Positions 1 to 7,280 of a stretch of 64,000 nucleotides of DNA are shown in pieces. Every line of letters begins with the position of its first letter. Positions within the stretch are counted from its first letter, which is position 1. Below the pieces are notes generated by a model. The model saw only the letters and a program-made list of their open reading frames with translations. It did not search any database and had not been told where the DNA came from. The position numbers and the translations under genes were made by a program. The stretch is from a virus, in IMG/VR virus record IMGVR_UViG_3300029922_000014, positions 1 to 64,000 of that record; one strand, 5' to 3'.

Positions 1-30
1 GCGTTGGTATGGGTCTTGAAGAGGTTCATG
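1..30 (-). CDS. Start of a gene truncated by the window edge
   Basis: Only the first nine or ten codons lie in the window (MNLFKTHTN). The ATG is supported by a GGAG ribosome binding site seven bases upstream and by the promoter and leader hairpin before it, which match those of three other genes. No function can be given. Confidence 0.7.
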
Positions 31-40
31 GCTGACTCCG

Positions 41-53
41 GGTCCGTGGGACC
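41..53 (-). promoter_or_regulatory. Leader stem-loop GGTCC-N3-GGACC
   Basis: A five-base-pair inverted repeat with a three-base loop sits in the 5' leader, immediately before the GGAG ribosome binding site of the gene starting at 30. The same element is found before the genes starting at 3029, 5269 and 8061. Its position suggests control of translation or mRNA stability; this is inference. Confidence 0.55.
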
Positions 54-70
54 ATTGGGGTATGGCGGCC

Positions 71-122
71 AGCGTACCCGGATTGACACGATGTCAATCC
101 TATTTCCTGCATGACGCGGAAA
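71..122 (-). promoter_or_regulatory. Composite promoter with two inverted repeats
   Basis: Read on the minus strand: an inverted repeat (103-122, TTTCC/GGAAA arms), a 4 bp gap, then the palindrome ATTGACA-TCG-TGTCAAT (82-98). The first palindrome arm is the -35 TTGACA (97-92). A -10 TACGCT (76-71) follows after exactly 15 bp. The architecture and spacing are repeated at 3064-3115, 5327-5379, 8101-8153 and 62567-62619, which is the main support. Confidence 0.7.
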
Positions 123-152
123 GTCTGAAATTAAGGCCTTCTGAGAAGGACG
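81..152 (-). repeat. 72 bp direct repeat, copy A (promoter cassette)
   Basis: This stretch is nearly identical to 3074-3145. It contains the palindrome, the upstream inverted repeat and a CCTTCT-G-AGAAGG hairpin. The last 43 bp are identical in the two copies. It lies between the Dam gene's stop and the next promoter; in copy B the far end is coding. Confidence 0.85.
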
Positions 153-153
153 G

Positions 154-900
154 TCACGGTTTCCGAATGCGGTACGGCCGGCGAATCCAGTACAGCAACT
201 CCTGACGTACGCTGTTTTCTTCCCCCCGCGCAACGCGCAGCATGGCCTTGCGCTCCCGTTGTCCGAGCACTGTCCAATTGGGAGGTGCTTGCATTTCAGA
301 CACGATGACGGTAGCACCCGTTGCGCTCCACTCTTCCATCGTTTGCCAGAATGTTCCGTGATCAAAGGCGCCCGCCCCACGATATTCCAAAGTCCCGGCG
401 TACGGAGGGTCGCAATAAACCACGGTGTCGGCGTCGGGGGTGTGGTCTCGGTAGTCGCAGCAAGCAATCGTCGCACCGTTGAAAGGGATCCGTGATTTCA
501 ATACGCTGGTGCGCGCCGCTGCGAGATATGGCTTGGTCCAGCGCTGCCAATGCTCATCCCACGCAGTGTCAACATATCCTCCGAAAAACTTTCCACCGAA
601 GCTGGCACCAAACCCCGCAAACCCGCGCAGTGCAGAAGGCGCCGACTTGCGAAGTTTGACGTATTCTTCGCGTGTGATGTGTTCGGGTGGTTCCCAGCCG
701 TCAGCAATTGCCTGCCACATGAGAATCAAGTCAGGGTGCGCATCACCGGCAGTAGCGCTGGAAAAGAACGGCGACAGCCGTGTAAACACCGCGCCGCTGC
801 CAACGAAGGGTTCTAAGTACTTGGACTTATTCCCGGAGACGCGAAGCACGTTTTCAACGATCCACCCGGCGATGCGGGTCTTCCCACCGACATAGCGCAT
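154..900 (-). CDS. dam: DNA adenine methyltransferase, Dam/D12 class
   Basis: This 248-residue protein should transfer a methyl group from S-adenosylmethionine to the N6 of adenine in DNA. Visible signatures are the N-terminal RYVGGK (residues 2-7, SAM-binding), FVGSGA (about 32-37, motif I) and CDPPY (about 161-165, catalytic motif IV). Length is near that of E. coli Dam. Its ATG shares one base with the TAA of the upstream helicase gene (TAATG), so the two are translationally coupled. It may protect phage DNA from restriction or act with the helicase. The recognition sequence cannot be read from the gene. Confidence 0.93.
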   Translation of the reverse strand: MRYVGGKTRIAGWIVENVLRVSGNKSKYLEPFVGSGAVFTRLSPFFSSATAGDAHPDLILMWQAIADGWEPPEHITREEYVKLRKSAPSALRGFAGFGASFGGKFFGGYVDTAWDEHWQRWTKPYLAAARTSVLKSRIPFNGATIACCDYRDHTPDADTVVYCDPPYAGTLEYRGAGAFDHGTFWQTMEEWSATGATVIVSEMQAPPNWTVLGQRERKAMLRVARGEENSVRQELLYWIRRPYRIRKP

Positions 901-3029
901 TAGCGTTTCGCTTTCTTGCCTGTGACTTTGACTTTGACTTTGACTTTGGCTTTGGCTTTGCCAGTGCTGCGCGGTTTGCGTTTAGGTGTGAGGCGCTTGA
1001 AGCTATCGCGGAACGCGTTGCTGTTGGACACCTTGGGCTTGATGGGGGAGCGGGTCTTCAATTTATCTGTCAAGGCACGCGCGAAACGGCGTTCAGAAAT
1101 GTGCGCAACTGCGATCTGCGCCGCTTCTTTCGTCGATCCGTGCGTGGCGGCCAACGTTTCAAGAGACTGCGACGTATCGACATTTCTCCAGGACGTACGC
1201 TGCGCTGCCATCCGCGCGGGAAGACCGCTCTCCCACTTCCAGCCGCGGGTCTTGTTGAGGATGCTGAATGCGCCCCTGCAATCGGGATCGCGCTGACGCC
1301 GATTCAACTGCACAGACCACCAAGTGGCTTGCAACTTGCTGGTCTTCTTCGCAAGCGCCCCTGTTTTTGGCATCGTATTGCCGTTGGCGATCATCCACTT
1401 GCGAACTTCCGCAGCGTCATGCGTCAAGGATCCGGCACCTCCAGGGTTAGAACCTCCCCACTGAACCAGCATCGGTTCAATCGAGGACACGAATTGTACG
1501 GCATCGTCAGACAAAACTTCGACCTTGTCTGGAAGCGTTATGACCCTCTCAAAACCTTCAAGGTCGTAAACGCGTCCATCGCGCGTCACCAGCGTATTGT
1601 CGGTCTCCTCAGAGGTTTCGCGCATTGTCAACGGATCGAAGTTGGCGGCTGCCACAAGACGAGGGAACACCAATTCCCCATTTTCGTCTTGGCGCACATT
1701 CGCCGCCCGCTTAACAGGAATTGCGGACACGATCTGAGACAATGAGTCGTCACAGGCACGCAATGCGAACAACACGTTCGCAAGATTTTCGTAGGGGGTT
1801 CCGGAAAAGCTGTCAGAAGGAGCGGCGCCATCAGTAGAAACATCATCAGGGCCAATGAAGATGGGAACGATGACCAGCCCTGTTTTCTTTCCAGGGGAAA
1901 GTCGAGAAGCGCGGCCGACTCCCTGAACGATCGACGTGGTGGATTGAATCGGTTCGGTAAACGCGATAGCGTCGATGACAGGGACATCGACCCCCTCACC
2001 AAGGCATTTGGCGTTGGTTACGACCGCATAATCGCCCACGTAACTGTCAAACTTTTCCAACTTCGCGCAGCGGGAACGGCTGCTCATTGTGCCGTTGATG
2101 TGGTCGGCGTGAACATCCGTGCCATCAATGAAACGCGCCACGTGTTCATGGAGGTTGGCGAACACTGCGGCAGTGCGAACCCGGCTATGGAAGGAGATGC
2201 ACTTGCGCGCGTGGTGCTGCTTCATGGTCTTGTGGATTGCAATGTGCGTAGCAAATGCCTTCGCTTGACCTTGAATCGCCCCAAAGGTCATCCCAGGGTT
2301 GCGTTCGAGCAACGCTTCGACTTCACGACTGGTAACATGTGCAACGACGATTTTATAGTCAGTCAACAACCCGCGACGGACAGCCTCTGAGAAATTGAGG
2401 CTATAGAAGACAGGCCCGAATCGTTGGGGATCATCCATCGACAGCACATTTTCCTCGTCGCCGTCCAGGGAAAATACACGGGGCGTGGCCGTCATGAACA
2501 GGCGATGAACGCTGGGCACGGCGTGGACGGTAGTAAACAGCCCATCGGCCCTGCCTGCACACCGATGTGCTTCGTCGCAAATCATGAAGTTGAAGCGCGG
2601 GACGCCGGGGATGCGCAATGCCTCTGCGACAACTTCTGAACTGGTGTAAGTGGCAAATACGACCAACCGCGAACATTTTTTCTTCAGCAATTCAGCGAGT
2701 GTCAGTGAATTGGTGGTGACGTGGACGCCTGCGTCGACCAATTCGGTGACGGCGATGTCGTCATCCCCCACCGTCGAATCACAACAGACCGCGCACATGT
2801 CAAAGGGTTCGGCAGCGTGAGCGCGCCATTCCCGAATGCTCTGCGCCACCAATGCGATGGAAGGGGAGAACAATACGGTACGGGCGCTTTTCAAGCGTTC
2901 TGCGACGCGCAAGCCAACCCGGGTTTTTCCCGTTCCGCAGGCCATATGAAGCTGACCCGCAGAGGACTCTGCAAAGCCTTGCAGAGTGGCATCGATGGCC
3001 TCTTGTTGATGTTTGAGGTCGGGTTGCAT
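900..3029 (-). CDS. Superfamily 2 DEAH-box helicase with helicase-associated domain
   Basis: An ATP-dependent nucleic acid translocase or helicase of the ResIII/DEAD type. Motifs in order: Walker A ACGTGKT (about residue 33), DEAH (about 155), MTATP (motif III, about 185) and QGVGRASR (motif VI, about 375). A C-terminal region with WWSVQLNRRQ and GWKWES resembles the short helicase-associated domain of phage and bacterial helicases. The tail is lysine-rich, built of KV and KA repeats. I chose the ATG at 3029 (MQPDLKHQQ) because GAGGAG precedes it; the longer reading frame would start in the leader. No nuclease domain is visible. It is coupled to the downstream Dam gene, recalling the Mod/Res pairing of type III systems but without the nuclease. 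Confidence 0.88.
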   Translation of the reverse strand: MQPDLKHQQEAIDATLQGFAESSAGQLHMACGTGKTRVGLRVAERLKSARTVLFSPSIALVAQSIREWRAHAAEPFDMCAVCCDSTVGDDDIAVTELVDAGVHVTTNSLTLAELLKKKCSRLVVFATYTSSEVVAEALRIPGVPRFNFMICDEAHRCAGRADGLFTTVHAVPSVHRLFMTATPRVFSLDGDEENVLSMDDPQRFGPVFYSLNFSEAVRRGLLTDYKIVVAHVTSREVEALLERNPGMTFGAIQGQAKAFATHIAIHKTMKQHHARKCISFHSRVRTAAVFANLHEHVARFIDGTDVHADHINGTMSSRSRCAKLEKFDSYVGDYAVVTNAKCLGEGVDVPVIDAIAFTEPIQSTTSIVQGVGRASRLSPGKKTGLVIVPIFIGPDDVSTDGAAPSDSFSGTPYENLANVLFALRACDDSLSQIVSAIPVKRAANVRQDENGELVFPRLVAAANFDPLTMRETSEETDNTLVTRDGRVYDLEGFERVITLPDKVEVLSDDAVQFVSSIEPMLVQWGGSNPGGAGSLTHDAAEVRKWMIANGNTMPKTGALAKKTSKLQATWWSVQLNRRQRDPDCRGAFSILNKTRGWKWESGLPARMAAQRTSWRNVDTSQSLETLAATHGSTKEAAQIAVAHISERRFARALTDKLKTRSPIKPKVSNSNAFRDSFKRLTPKRKPRSTGKAKAKVKVKVKVTGKKAKR
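921..962 (-). repeat. Hexanucleotide tandem repeat in helicase tail
   Basis: Six-base units (GACTTT/GGCTTT on the plus strand) are repeated about six times and encode the K-V/K-A tail of the helicase. In-frame hexamer repeats can expand or contract without a frameshift, so tail length may vary between isolates. Confidence 0.8.
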
Positions 3030-3041
3030 AGCTAACTCCTC

Positions 3042-3054
3042 GGTCCAGGGGACC
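3042..3054 (-). promoter_or_regulatory. Leader stem-loop GGTCC-N3-GGACC
   Basis: Same five-base-pair stem as at 41-53, placed directly before the GAGGAG ribosome binding site of the helicase gene. Confidence 0.55.
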
Positions 3055-3063
3055 GTTGGCGAC

Positions 3064-3115
3064 AACATACCGGGATTGACATCGTGTCAATCCGATTTAC
3101 CGCATGACGCGGAAA
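3064..3115 (-). promoter_or_regulatory. Composite promoter for the helicase-dam unit
   Basis: Minus-strand order: inverted repeat (3096-3115), 4 bp gap, palindrome ATTGACA-CGA-TGTCAAT (3075-3091) carrying the -35 TTGACA (3090-3085), 15 bp spacer, and -10 TATGTT (3069-3064). The helicase ATG is at 3029. Confidence 0.75.
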
Positions 3116-3145
3116 GTCTGAAATTAAGGCCTTCTGAGAAGGACG
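3074..3145 (-). repeat. 72 bp direct repeat, copy B
   Basis: Near-identical to 81-152. Here the far end of the repeat supplies the last codons and stop of the gene at 3124-3504, so the promoter cassette appears to have been duplicated together with a gene end. Confidence 0.85.
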
Positions 3146-3504
3146 ACGAAGGCCGAGCCCATGAGGTACCGGTCGAGCGGAGCGGCAAGGTCGATGTCCC
3201 AATTACCGGGGAAGGTCTCCTCCCCGACAAAGGTGATCGCAACGCCAAACAGCGCCGCTTGTGCTTCGGGTCCGCGGGTGACCCCTCCGAGCATTTCCAT
3301 GCCGCCATCGGTCAGGCGCACGATGTCCCCGACCTGCGGCATGTAGTAATCGGGCGGACGCTGAGCGGTCCAGTCCGGACGGTTCTCGGCCAGGATGCAG
3401 GCCGGGCAGCGGAGGTCTCCGACCCAGCGCATGTGGTGCTTCTCGCACCAATAGGTCGGCGGTTCGCGGCCGGTGAACGCATCGGTGATCAGGAAGTCTT
3501 CCAT
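3124..3504 (-). CDS. Hypothetical protein with CxxH/CPAC zinc-site-like motif
   Basis: 126 residues, not recognised. The N-terminal third carries C-x2-H (WCEKHH) and CPAC about 12 residues later, a possible four-ligand zinc site. The middle contains VGDIVRLTDGG, which resembles a small beta-barrel strand pair. It follows the gene ending at 3508 by three bases. Only a weak ribosome binding site is seen, so it probably relies on coupling. Its last codons lie in the duplicated cassette. Confidence 0.75.
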   Translation of the reverse strand: MEDFLITDAFTGREPPTYWCEKHHMRWVGDLRCPACILAENRPDWTAQRPPDYYMPQVGDIVRLTDGGMEMLGGVTRGPEAQAALFGVAITFVGEETFPGNWDIDLAAPLDRYLMGSAFVVLLRRP

Positions 3505-3507
3505 AGC

Positions 3508-3837
3508 TCAGTTGCTGGTGTAGAGGATGACGGTTTCGGTCTTCGAGAAGCGTGGACCTTTACCCAAACCGTCGTGCAGTTCCTTCGGGGCGATGATGTT
3601 GCAGGTCACCCCAGTTTCGGTTGAGTGTTCGTCAGCCAACTTTTTGGCAACAATCGGAAACAGCGCAGTGGCCGGCATCTCCCATTGCTCGTATTGGAAA
3701 GCCGTCAGCAGCAGATCCGTGCCGTTGGGCGCGATACGGATCTGGAACTTGGTCGTATTCGCTTTGACGATTCCGTAGTAGTGGTGCAGGTAGACGTGCT
3801 CGCGATAGTTGAACTTGCGGGATTGTTTGAAGCTCAT
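3508..3837 (-). CDS. Hypothetical protein
   Basis: 109 residues with no recognised domain. The N-terminus is basic and tyrosine-rich (REHVYLHHYYG). There is no signal peptide or membrane segment. The ATG lies five bases after the preceding stop, with an AGGA about 11 bases upstream. It is part of the unit 5269-3124, which is driven by the promoter at 5327-5379. Confidence 0.7.
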   Translation of the reverse strand: MSFKQSRKFNYREHVYLHHYYGIVKANTTKFQIRIAPNGTDLLLTAFQYEQWEMPATALFPIVAKKLADEHSTETGVTCNIIAPKELHDGLGKGPRFSKTETVILYTSN

Positions 3838-3842
3838 GACTT

Positions 3843-4448
3843 TTATTCCTCGTCGATGGCCATCGCCATCGAGCTAACAGGCATACCGGTTTCGATGGCG
3901 CGGTTGTGGTCGCAGTGTGCGACAACGTTGGGGGTGATGTATTTGCCGGAACGGGGATCGTACCCGAACCAGTTGACGTCGGAGTCCAAGCGCAGGCCCA
4001 CGGCTTCCCAGGAGAGGCGCACCAGCCGCGCGGTATCTGGCGACTGCACCTGGAAGTCGGATGTTGCCACGGTCTGGTCGGCGTATGCCCGCACACCGTC
4101 GATATAGGCGAACTCCGAAAAGCGTGCGAACAGCACGTTCTCCCACAGCCGCGGGTCGATCGGACCCTGGCATTGCTGGCGTAGCCACTTTGCCAGCGCG
4201 CTGTGCGCCCGGCTGCGCAACAGCACGAGTGTCACTTGCGGGGTGACGCTGTTGGCATTCCCGTTCCACGGGATGCCGGCGGCTTTCAACCGTTCGATGA
4301 GGCGGTCGACGATGTCGAGCGACTTTTCCAGGTGGTAGCGCGAATCCGGTCCGTTGCACAGCGTCCAGAGCGCCGCGATGCAGGGGTTGATGGAATCGAC
4401 GTTTGCGATGGCGCGCAGGGCGCGGCGGCGTTCGATGGCGACAGTCAT
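3843..4448 (-). CDS. Hypothetical protein
   Basis: 201 residues from the ATG at 4448 (MTVAIERRRAL), preferred because GAAAGG lies nine bases upstream; the frame remains open to a TTG five codons earlier. Mostly helical by appearance, with no membrane segment. A C-terminal WFGYDPRSGKYI and a CDHN motif suggest a compact fold, but no family is recognised. Confidence 0.7.
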   Translation of the reverse strand: MTVAIERRRALRAIANVDSINPCIAALWTLCNGPDSRYHLEKSLDIVDRLIERLKAAGIPWNGNANSVTPQVTLVLLRSRAHSALAKWLRQQCQGPIDPRLWENVLFARFSEFAYIDGVRAYADQTVATSDFQVQSPDTARLVRLSWEAVGLRLDSDVNWFGYDPRSGKYITPNVVAHCDHNRAIETGMPVSSMAMAIDEE

Positions 4449-4490
4449 GGTTTGACCTTTCAAAAAGAGGCAGCGAATGCGCGTTCACAT

Positions 4491-4586
4491 TCATCGTTGC
4501 AGAGAGACTTCGGCGGGTCGGTCAGCTTGCCGTAAATCGTTTCGCCACATTCCGTTGATGGCTTCGACTTTGGCGGCGGCGATCAT
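4491..4586 (-). CDS. Small zinc-ribbon gene, apparently frameshifted
   Basis: A strong AAGGAG lies eight bases before an ATG that overlaps the preceding stop (ATGA). Read straight, it encodes only 31 residues (MIAAAKVEAING...). A +1 shift near 4552, at AAC-G-GAA, instead gives about 42 residues with a convincing zinc-ribbon pattern: ECGETIYGK followed by LCNDECERAF and a stop at about 4462. Either one extra base inactivates the gene, or a programmed +1 shift is used. The coding quality after the shift is the evidence. Confidence 0.5.
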   Translation of the reverse strand: MIAAAKVEAINGMWRNDLRQADRPAEVSLQR

Positions 4587-4810
4587 GTCTGGGACTCCTT
4601 GTTGCGCCGCCATGGCGGAAGGGGTGGAACGTCACCTCCGAGGAAACCAGGAAGACGGCAGGCGCAGTCGACCTCCCTGCCCCACAAGGATATGGTGGTT
4701 CCATGGCCCTGGCAATGTTTGCAATTGGGATTCGCCGGGGTTGCGGCGATCTGGGCATGCAATGGGGCCAATAGGATGTCGACAGCGTCGGGTTTGCGCG
4801 TACGGGACAT
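4583..4810 (-). CDS. Small cysteine-rich protein (DnaJ-type zinc motif)
   Basis: 75 residues with CKHCQGHGT at about residues 30-38 and CAC near 50. The first motif matches the CxxCxGxG repeat of DnaJ zinc fingers, though only one full copy is present. It starts three bases after the preceding stop and has no strong ribosome binding site of its own. Function unknown; a small DNA- or protein-binding zinc protein is plausible. Confidence 0.65.
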   Translation of the reverse strand: MSRTRKPDAVDILLAPLHAQIAATPANPNCKHCQGHGTTISLWGREVDCACRLPGFLGGDVPPLPPWRRNKESQT

Positions 4811-4813
4811 GAC

Positions 4814-5269
4814 TCAAGCCGCCTGCACAGCGGTGGTGGCGGCTTTGGCCTTCGGGACCTTGACGACCGGACACTTGCCGGCGGCTTCCGCGATGGCGAT
4901 CAACTGCCCGGCGTACTTGGGCATCTTGTGGAACACGATGTCCATTTGCTTGGGGCTCAAGGGCGATGGGAACTTCGAGGTTGCCGGGTTCCAGGCCGCC
5001 GCCTGCTGCGCGAACCGCGTCAGGATCTCGGCGTCGGAACCGGTGAAGCCAACGCCGTTTTCGTCCGTGGTGGCGTTCTGGATCTGTTCGGCGGTGGTCT
5101 GACGCGCGAGTATCTGCGCCAGACCGCGGAGCGCCCACTTGGCGTCATGCATCAGCTTGGCTTTGAAGAAAGCCTTGCGCGCGTCCTTGGTCGGAAACGT
5201 CGCCGGGGTTGCCTGCTTGGACAGGTCCAGGGAGGTTTGGAGGGGGGCCAGTTCGGCGGTGGTGGACAT
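4814..5269 (-). CDS. Hypothetical protein, first gene of the 5269-3124 unit
   Basis: 151 residues from the ATG at 5269, which has AGGAG five bases upstream and a leader hairpin. The longer frame begins at a TTG inside the palindrome and is rejected. The core (ARQTTAEQ, NGVGFTGSDAEILT, LSPKQM, MPKYAGQLIAIAE) looks like a conserved helical family of uncharacterised phage early proteins; I do not recognise a function. The C-terminus is Lys/Ala-rich. Confidence 0.8.
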   Translation of the reverse strand: MSTTAELAPLQTSLDLSKQATPATFPTKDARKAFFKAKLMHDAKWALRGLAQILARQTTAEQIQNATTDENGVGFTGSDAEILTRFAQQAAAWNPATSKFPSPLSPKQMDIVFHKMPKYAGQLIAIAEAAGKCPVVKVPKAKAATTAVQAA

Positions 5270-5280
5270 TGCAGGCTCCT

Positions 5281-5293
5281 GGTCCGTGGGACC
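5281..5293 (-). promoter_or_regulatory. Leader stem-loop GGTCC-N3-GGACC, proximal
   Basis: Directly before the AGGAG of the gene starting at 5269. This leader also carries a second hairpin at 5305-5317. Confidence 0.55.
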
Positions 5294-5304
5294 TTTGGCA
5301 GGGT

Positions 5305-5317
5305 GGACCGTTGGTCC
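5305..5317 (-). promoter_or_regulatory. Leader stem-loop GGACC-N3-GGTCC, distal
   Basis: A second five-base-pair stem of the same family with its arms swapped. The two could pair with each other as alternatives, giving a switch-like leader; that is inference. Confidence 0.45.
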
Positions 5318-5326
5318 GATGGGTGA

Positions 5327-5379
5327 ACTGTACGCGGACTGACATCGTGTCAATCAAGACTTTCCGCGCTATACGGAAA
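5327..5379 (-). promoter_or_regulatory. Composite promoter for the 5269-3124 unit
   Basis: Inverted repeat TTTCCG/CGGAAA (5361-5379), 6 bp gap, palindrome ATTGACA-CGA-TGTCAGT (5338-5354) with -35 TTGACA, 15 bp spacer, and -10 TACAGT (5332-5327). Confidence 0.75.
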
Positions 5380-5410
5380 ACACCCTAAAACAGAGTTGCA
5401 TCAATAAACA

Positions 5411-5446
5411 ATTAACCCCCGACTGGTTAGGCCGGGGGTTAATTTT
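5411..5446 (-). terminator. Rho-independent terminator
   Basis: An 11 bp stem (ATTAACCCCCG paired with CGGGGGTTAAT) with a loop of about 11 bases and T-rich flanks on both sides. It lies between the stop at 5465 and the promoter at 5327-5379 and so ends the upstream unit. The sequence could act in both directions. Confidence 0.85.
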
Positions 5447-5464
5447 ACGGGGGTGTGTACAGGA

Positions 5465-6397
5465 TCAGGCTGGTGCGGTCTTGGACACCGGCGTGGGCAA
5501 CGGAACCGGAGGCGCGGGAACAGGCGCGACGCTCTGAGGATCAACCGTCTTGATGAAGGAAACGACACCAGCGGGAACCGGCTTGCCAAGAGCAGTCGCA
5601 GCCCCGCGGAGCGCGTCGTCGATGGTAGTCGTTCCGATGCCAGCGACGGCGTCGTGCAGGTCGGTCAGCTTCGAGACGAGGTGATCTTTCTCTGCATTGA
5701 CGTCTTTGACCGCCGTTTTGGCGTCAGCGATGAAGCCGGTGAAGGCCCTGTGACCCCACAACCACGCAATCGCTCCACCGACCACGAGCACTGCGCCAAC
5801 GATTCCGAGCCAAGGGCTGGTCTGGCCGTAGGCCGACATTGCCAAACCGGTCGCAACCGCGGCCACGCCAAGGGGTGCTCCCAGCTTCGGACTGATCAGC
5901 CACGACAAAGCAATACCGATGAACACGCCGGCAGCGACTACGATGCCCCCGAGCCAATTCCACGTGCGCTTGTCGGCGGCGGCATCAGCGGCTTCCTTTT
6001 CGTCCGCAATTTCTTTGCGCTCTGCCACTGCGCGTTGATCGGCTGCGTCAGCCATCGCGTCGAGCGCTTTCTGCTGCTGCGCTTGCCGCGTCTGCGCCTG
6101 ACCTTCGAGACGCCCCAGTTCTTCGGACAGCACGGCTTGCTTGTAGGATTCAGCCGTGTCGTTGTCGGCCTTCGCCTTTGCCGCTGCAAGTTCGGCCGCG
6201 CGCCGCTGCTTGTCGAGGTCGGCAACCTCTGCCGTAGCCGGAGGAACCTCAGCGCGGATCCGGGTGGCTTCTGCTGCGGCGGGGACATCGGACGTTCTGG
6301 AGGTGCCGCAGCCATGCAGCACGATCACCAAAAGCACCAGGGTAGTCAGGCCGAAACCGCCGACCACAAGATCGACGAGGTAAGATAGGCGTTTCAT
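5465..6397 (-). CDS. Putative lipoprotein with coiled coil and membrane segments
   Basis: 310 residues from the ATG at 6397, preceded by GGAGG. A short basic N-terminus leads into a hydrophobic stretch ending LHGC (Cys30), a likely lipoprotein signal. Residues about 50-145 are Ala/Glu/Lys/Gln-rich and predicted coiled coil. Two hydrophobic segments follow at about 150-172 and 180-215. The C-terminus is Pro/Ala-rich. It is alone between two terminators. A role at the host envelope, such as superinfection exclusion or lysis, is possible but unproven. Confidence 0.7.
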   Translation of the reverse strand: MKRLSYLVDLVVGGFGLTTLVLLVIVLHGCGTSRTSDVPAAAEATRIRAEVPPATAEVADLDKQRRAAELAAAKAKADNDTAESYKQAVLSEELGRLEGQAQTRQAQQQKALDAMADAADQRAVAERKEIADEKEAADAAADKRTWNWLGGIVVAAGVFIGIALSWLISPKLGAPLGVAAVATGLAMSAYGQTSPWLGIVGAVLVVGGAIAWLWGHRAFTGFIADAKTAVKDVNAEKDHLVSKLTDLHDAVAGIGTTTIDDALRGAATALGKPVPAGVVSFIKTVDPQSVAPVPAPPVPLPTPVSKTAPA

Positions 6398-6450
6398 GGA
6401 ACCTCCAAAGGTTCTGCCCATTGGACGCACCGCCGTTCCACTGGCCACGA

Positions 6451-6480
6451 AAAAGCCTGCCAGGGTTGCTGGCAGGCTTT
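6451..6480 (-). terminator. Rho-independent terminator
   Basis: A 12 bp stem (AAAGCCTGCCAG paired with CTGGCAGGCTTT) with a short loop and a following T run on the minus strand. It sits just after the stop of the gene at 6500-7207. Confidence 0.9.
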
Positions 6481-6499
6481 GACGCACGTCGAGGAAGAA

Positions 6500-7207
6500 T
6501 TACTGGAAGAGGCAGGACGCGTGCACGTTGGCGACCGGGGCGCCGGTTCCGCAGACCACGCCGAAGGTGATCAGGTCATCCGCCGCGACCGGAATCGAGC
6601 CGAGGGAGACCTGGGTGACGGTGGTCTGCGCGGCGGCGATGGTAACCGACAGCGCGGTCGCCACGCCGTTCTTGAACACCGAAATGGTCAGTGTGGCGGC
6701 ATTGGAAACCGTCGCGTCGACGAAGGCGCGCAGATTGCTCAGCGTGCCGGCGCGCGGCATCGCGACTTGCGCATTGGCGATGGTGGCGGTTCCGGCACCG
6801 CCCTGGACATTGATGCCGTAGCGCGAAGCGCTGACGACGGCGGCGATCAGACCGGACATCAGCGGGACGCTGGCGACACCGGCGACGTTGGCCTGATCAT
6901 CGACGGTGCCGAGGAAGAAGCCGGCGGCTTGATCGGCCCACACTTTGAGGACCAAGCCGCCGTTGAGCGGGATCTGGTCGAAGGTGAAGTCGTTGGAGAG
7001 CGCGGCCATGTCCAGCTTGCTCAGCAACGTGACGCCGTCGGAGGCGTAGACGCCGAGGTGGACGGCGACGTTCGCGGGGGCGCCGAGGATGCGCGCGGTG
7101 ACGCGATGCGGGGTGGCGGCACCGGCCGGCGCGGTGTGCAGCGTGGTCGGGGTCGTGGTCAGCGCCAGAGGAGCGCCGTTGGTTTGGCCGGAGCCGAAGG
7201 TGATCAT
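6500..7207 (-). CDS. Beta-rich virion or fibre-associated protein
   Basis: 235 residues from the ATG at 7207 (MITFGSGQTNG). Short Val/Thr/Ala strands dominate, with no cysteine until the last 30 residues. The C-terminal half (AGTLSNLRAFVDA, LTISVFKNGVATALSV, DDLITFGVV) has the pattern of small beta-sandwich structural proteins of phage adsorption apparatus. No enzyme motif. It precedes a terminator, so it is the last gene of its unit. An 8 bp inverted repeat (AGCGAGAC/GTCTCGCT, about 7206-7275) brackets its leader. Confidence 0.65.
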   Translation of the reverse strand: MITFGSGQTNGAPLALTTTPTTLHTAPAGAATPHRVTARILGAPANVAVHLGVYASDGVTLLSKLDMAALSNDFTFDQIPLNGGLVLKVWADQAAGFFLGTVDDQANVAGVASVPLMSGLIAAVVSASRYGINVQGGAGTATIANAQVAMPRAGTLSNLRAFVDATVSNAATLTISVFKNGVATALSVTIAAAQTTVTQVSLGSIPVAADDLITFGVVCGTGAPVANVHASCLFQ

Positions 7208-7280
7208 GGGATGTCTCGCTGTTGGCTTGAGGTGCCCGCAGTCCATCAAACGGACGCCACAGCACAAGCGAGACTGCCGC

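Noticed and set aside
82-98. FNR/ANR or LexA box as the identity of the palindrome
   Set aside because: FNR boxes are TTGAT-N4-ATCAA and LexA boxes CTGT-N8-ACAG. Arm sequence and spacing here (TTGACA-N3-TGTCAA) fit neither.
5269-5353. Apparent gene starts reading M-T-R-C-Q (also at 3090, 8127 and 17303)
   Set aside because: These are TTG codons inside the palindrome. The true starts are downstream ATGs with AGGAG-type sites, and the extra residues cover promoter and leader DNA.
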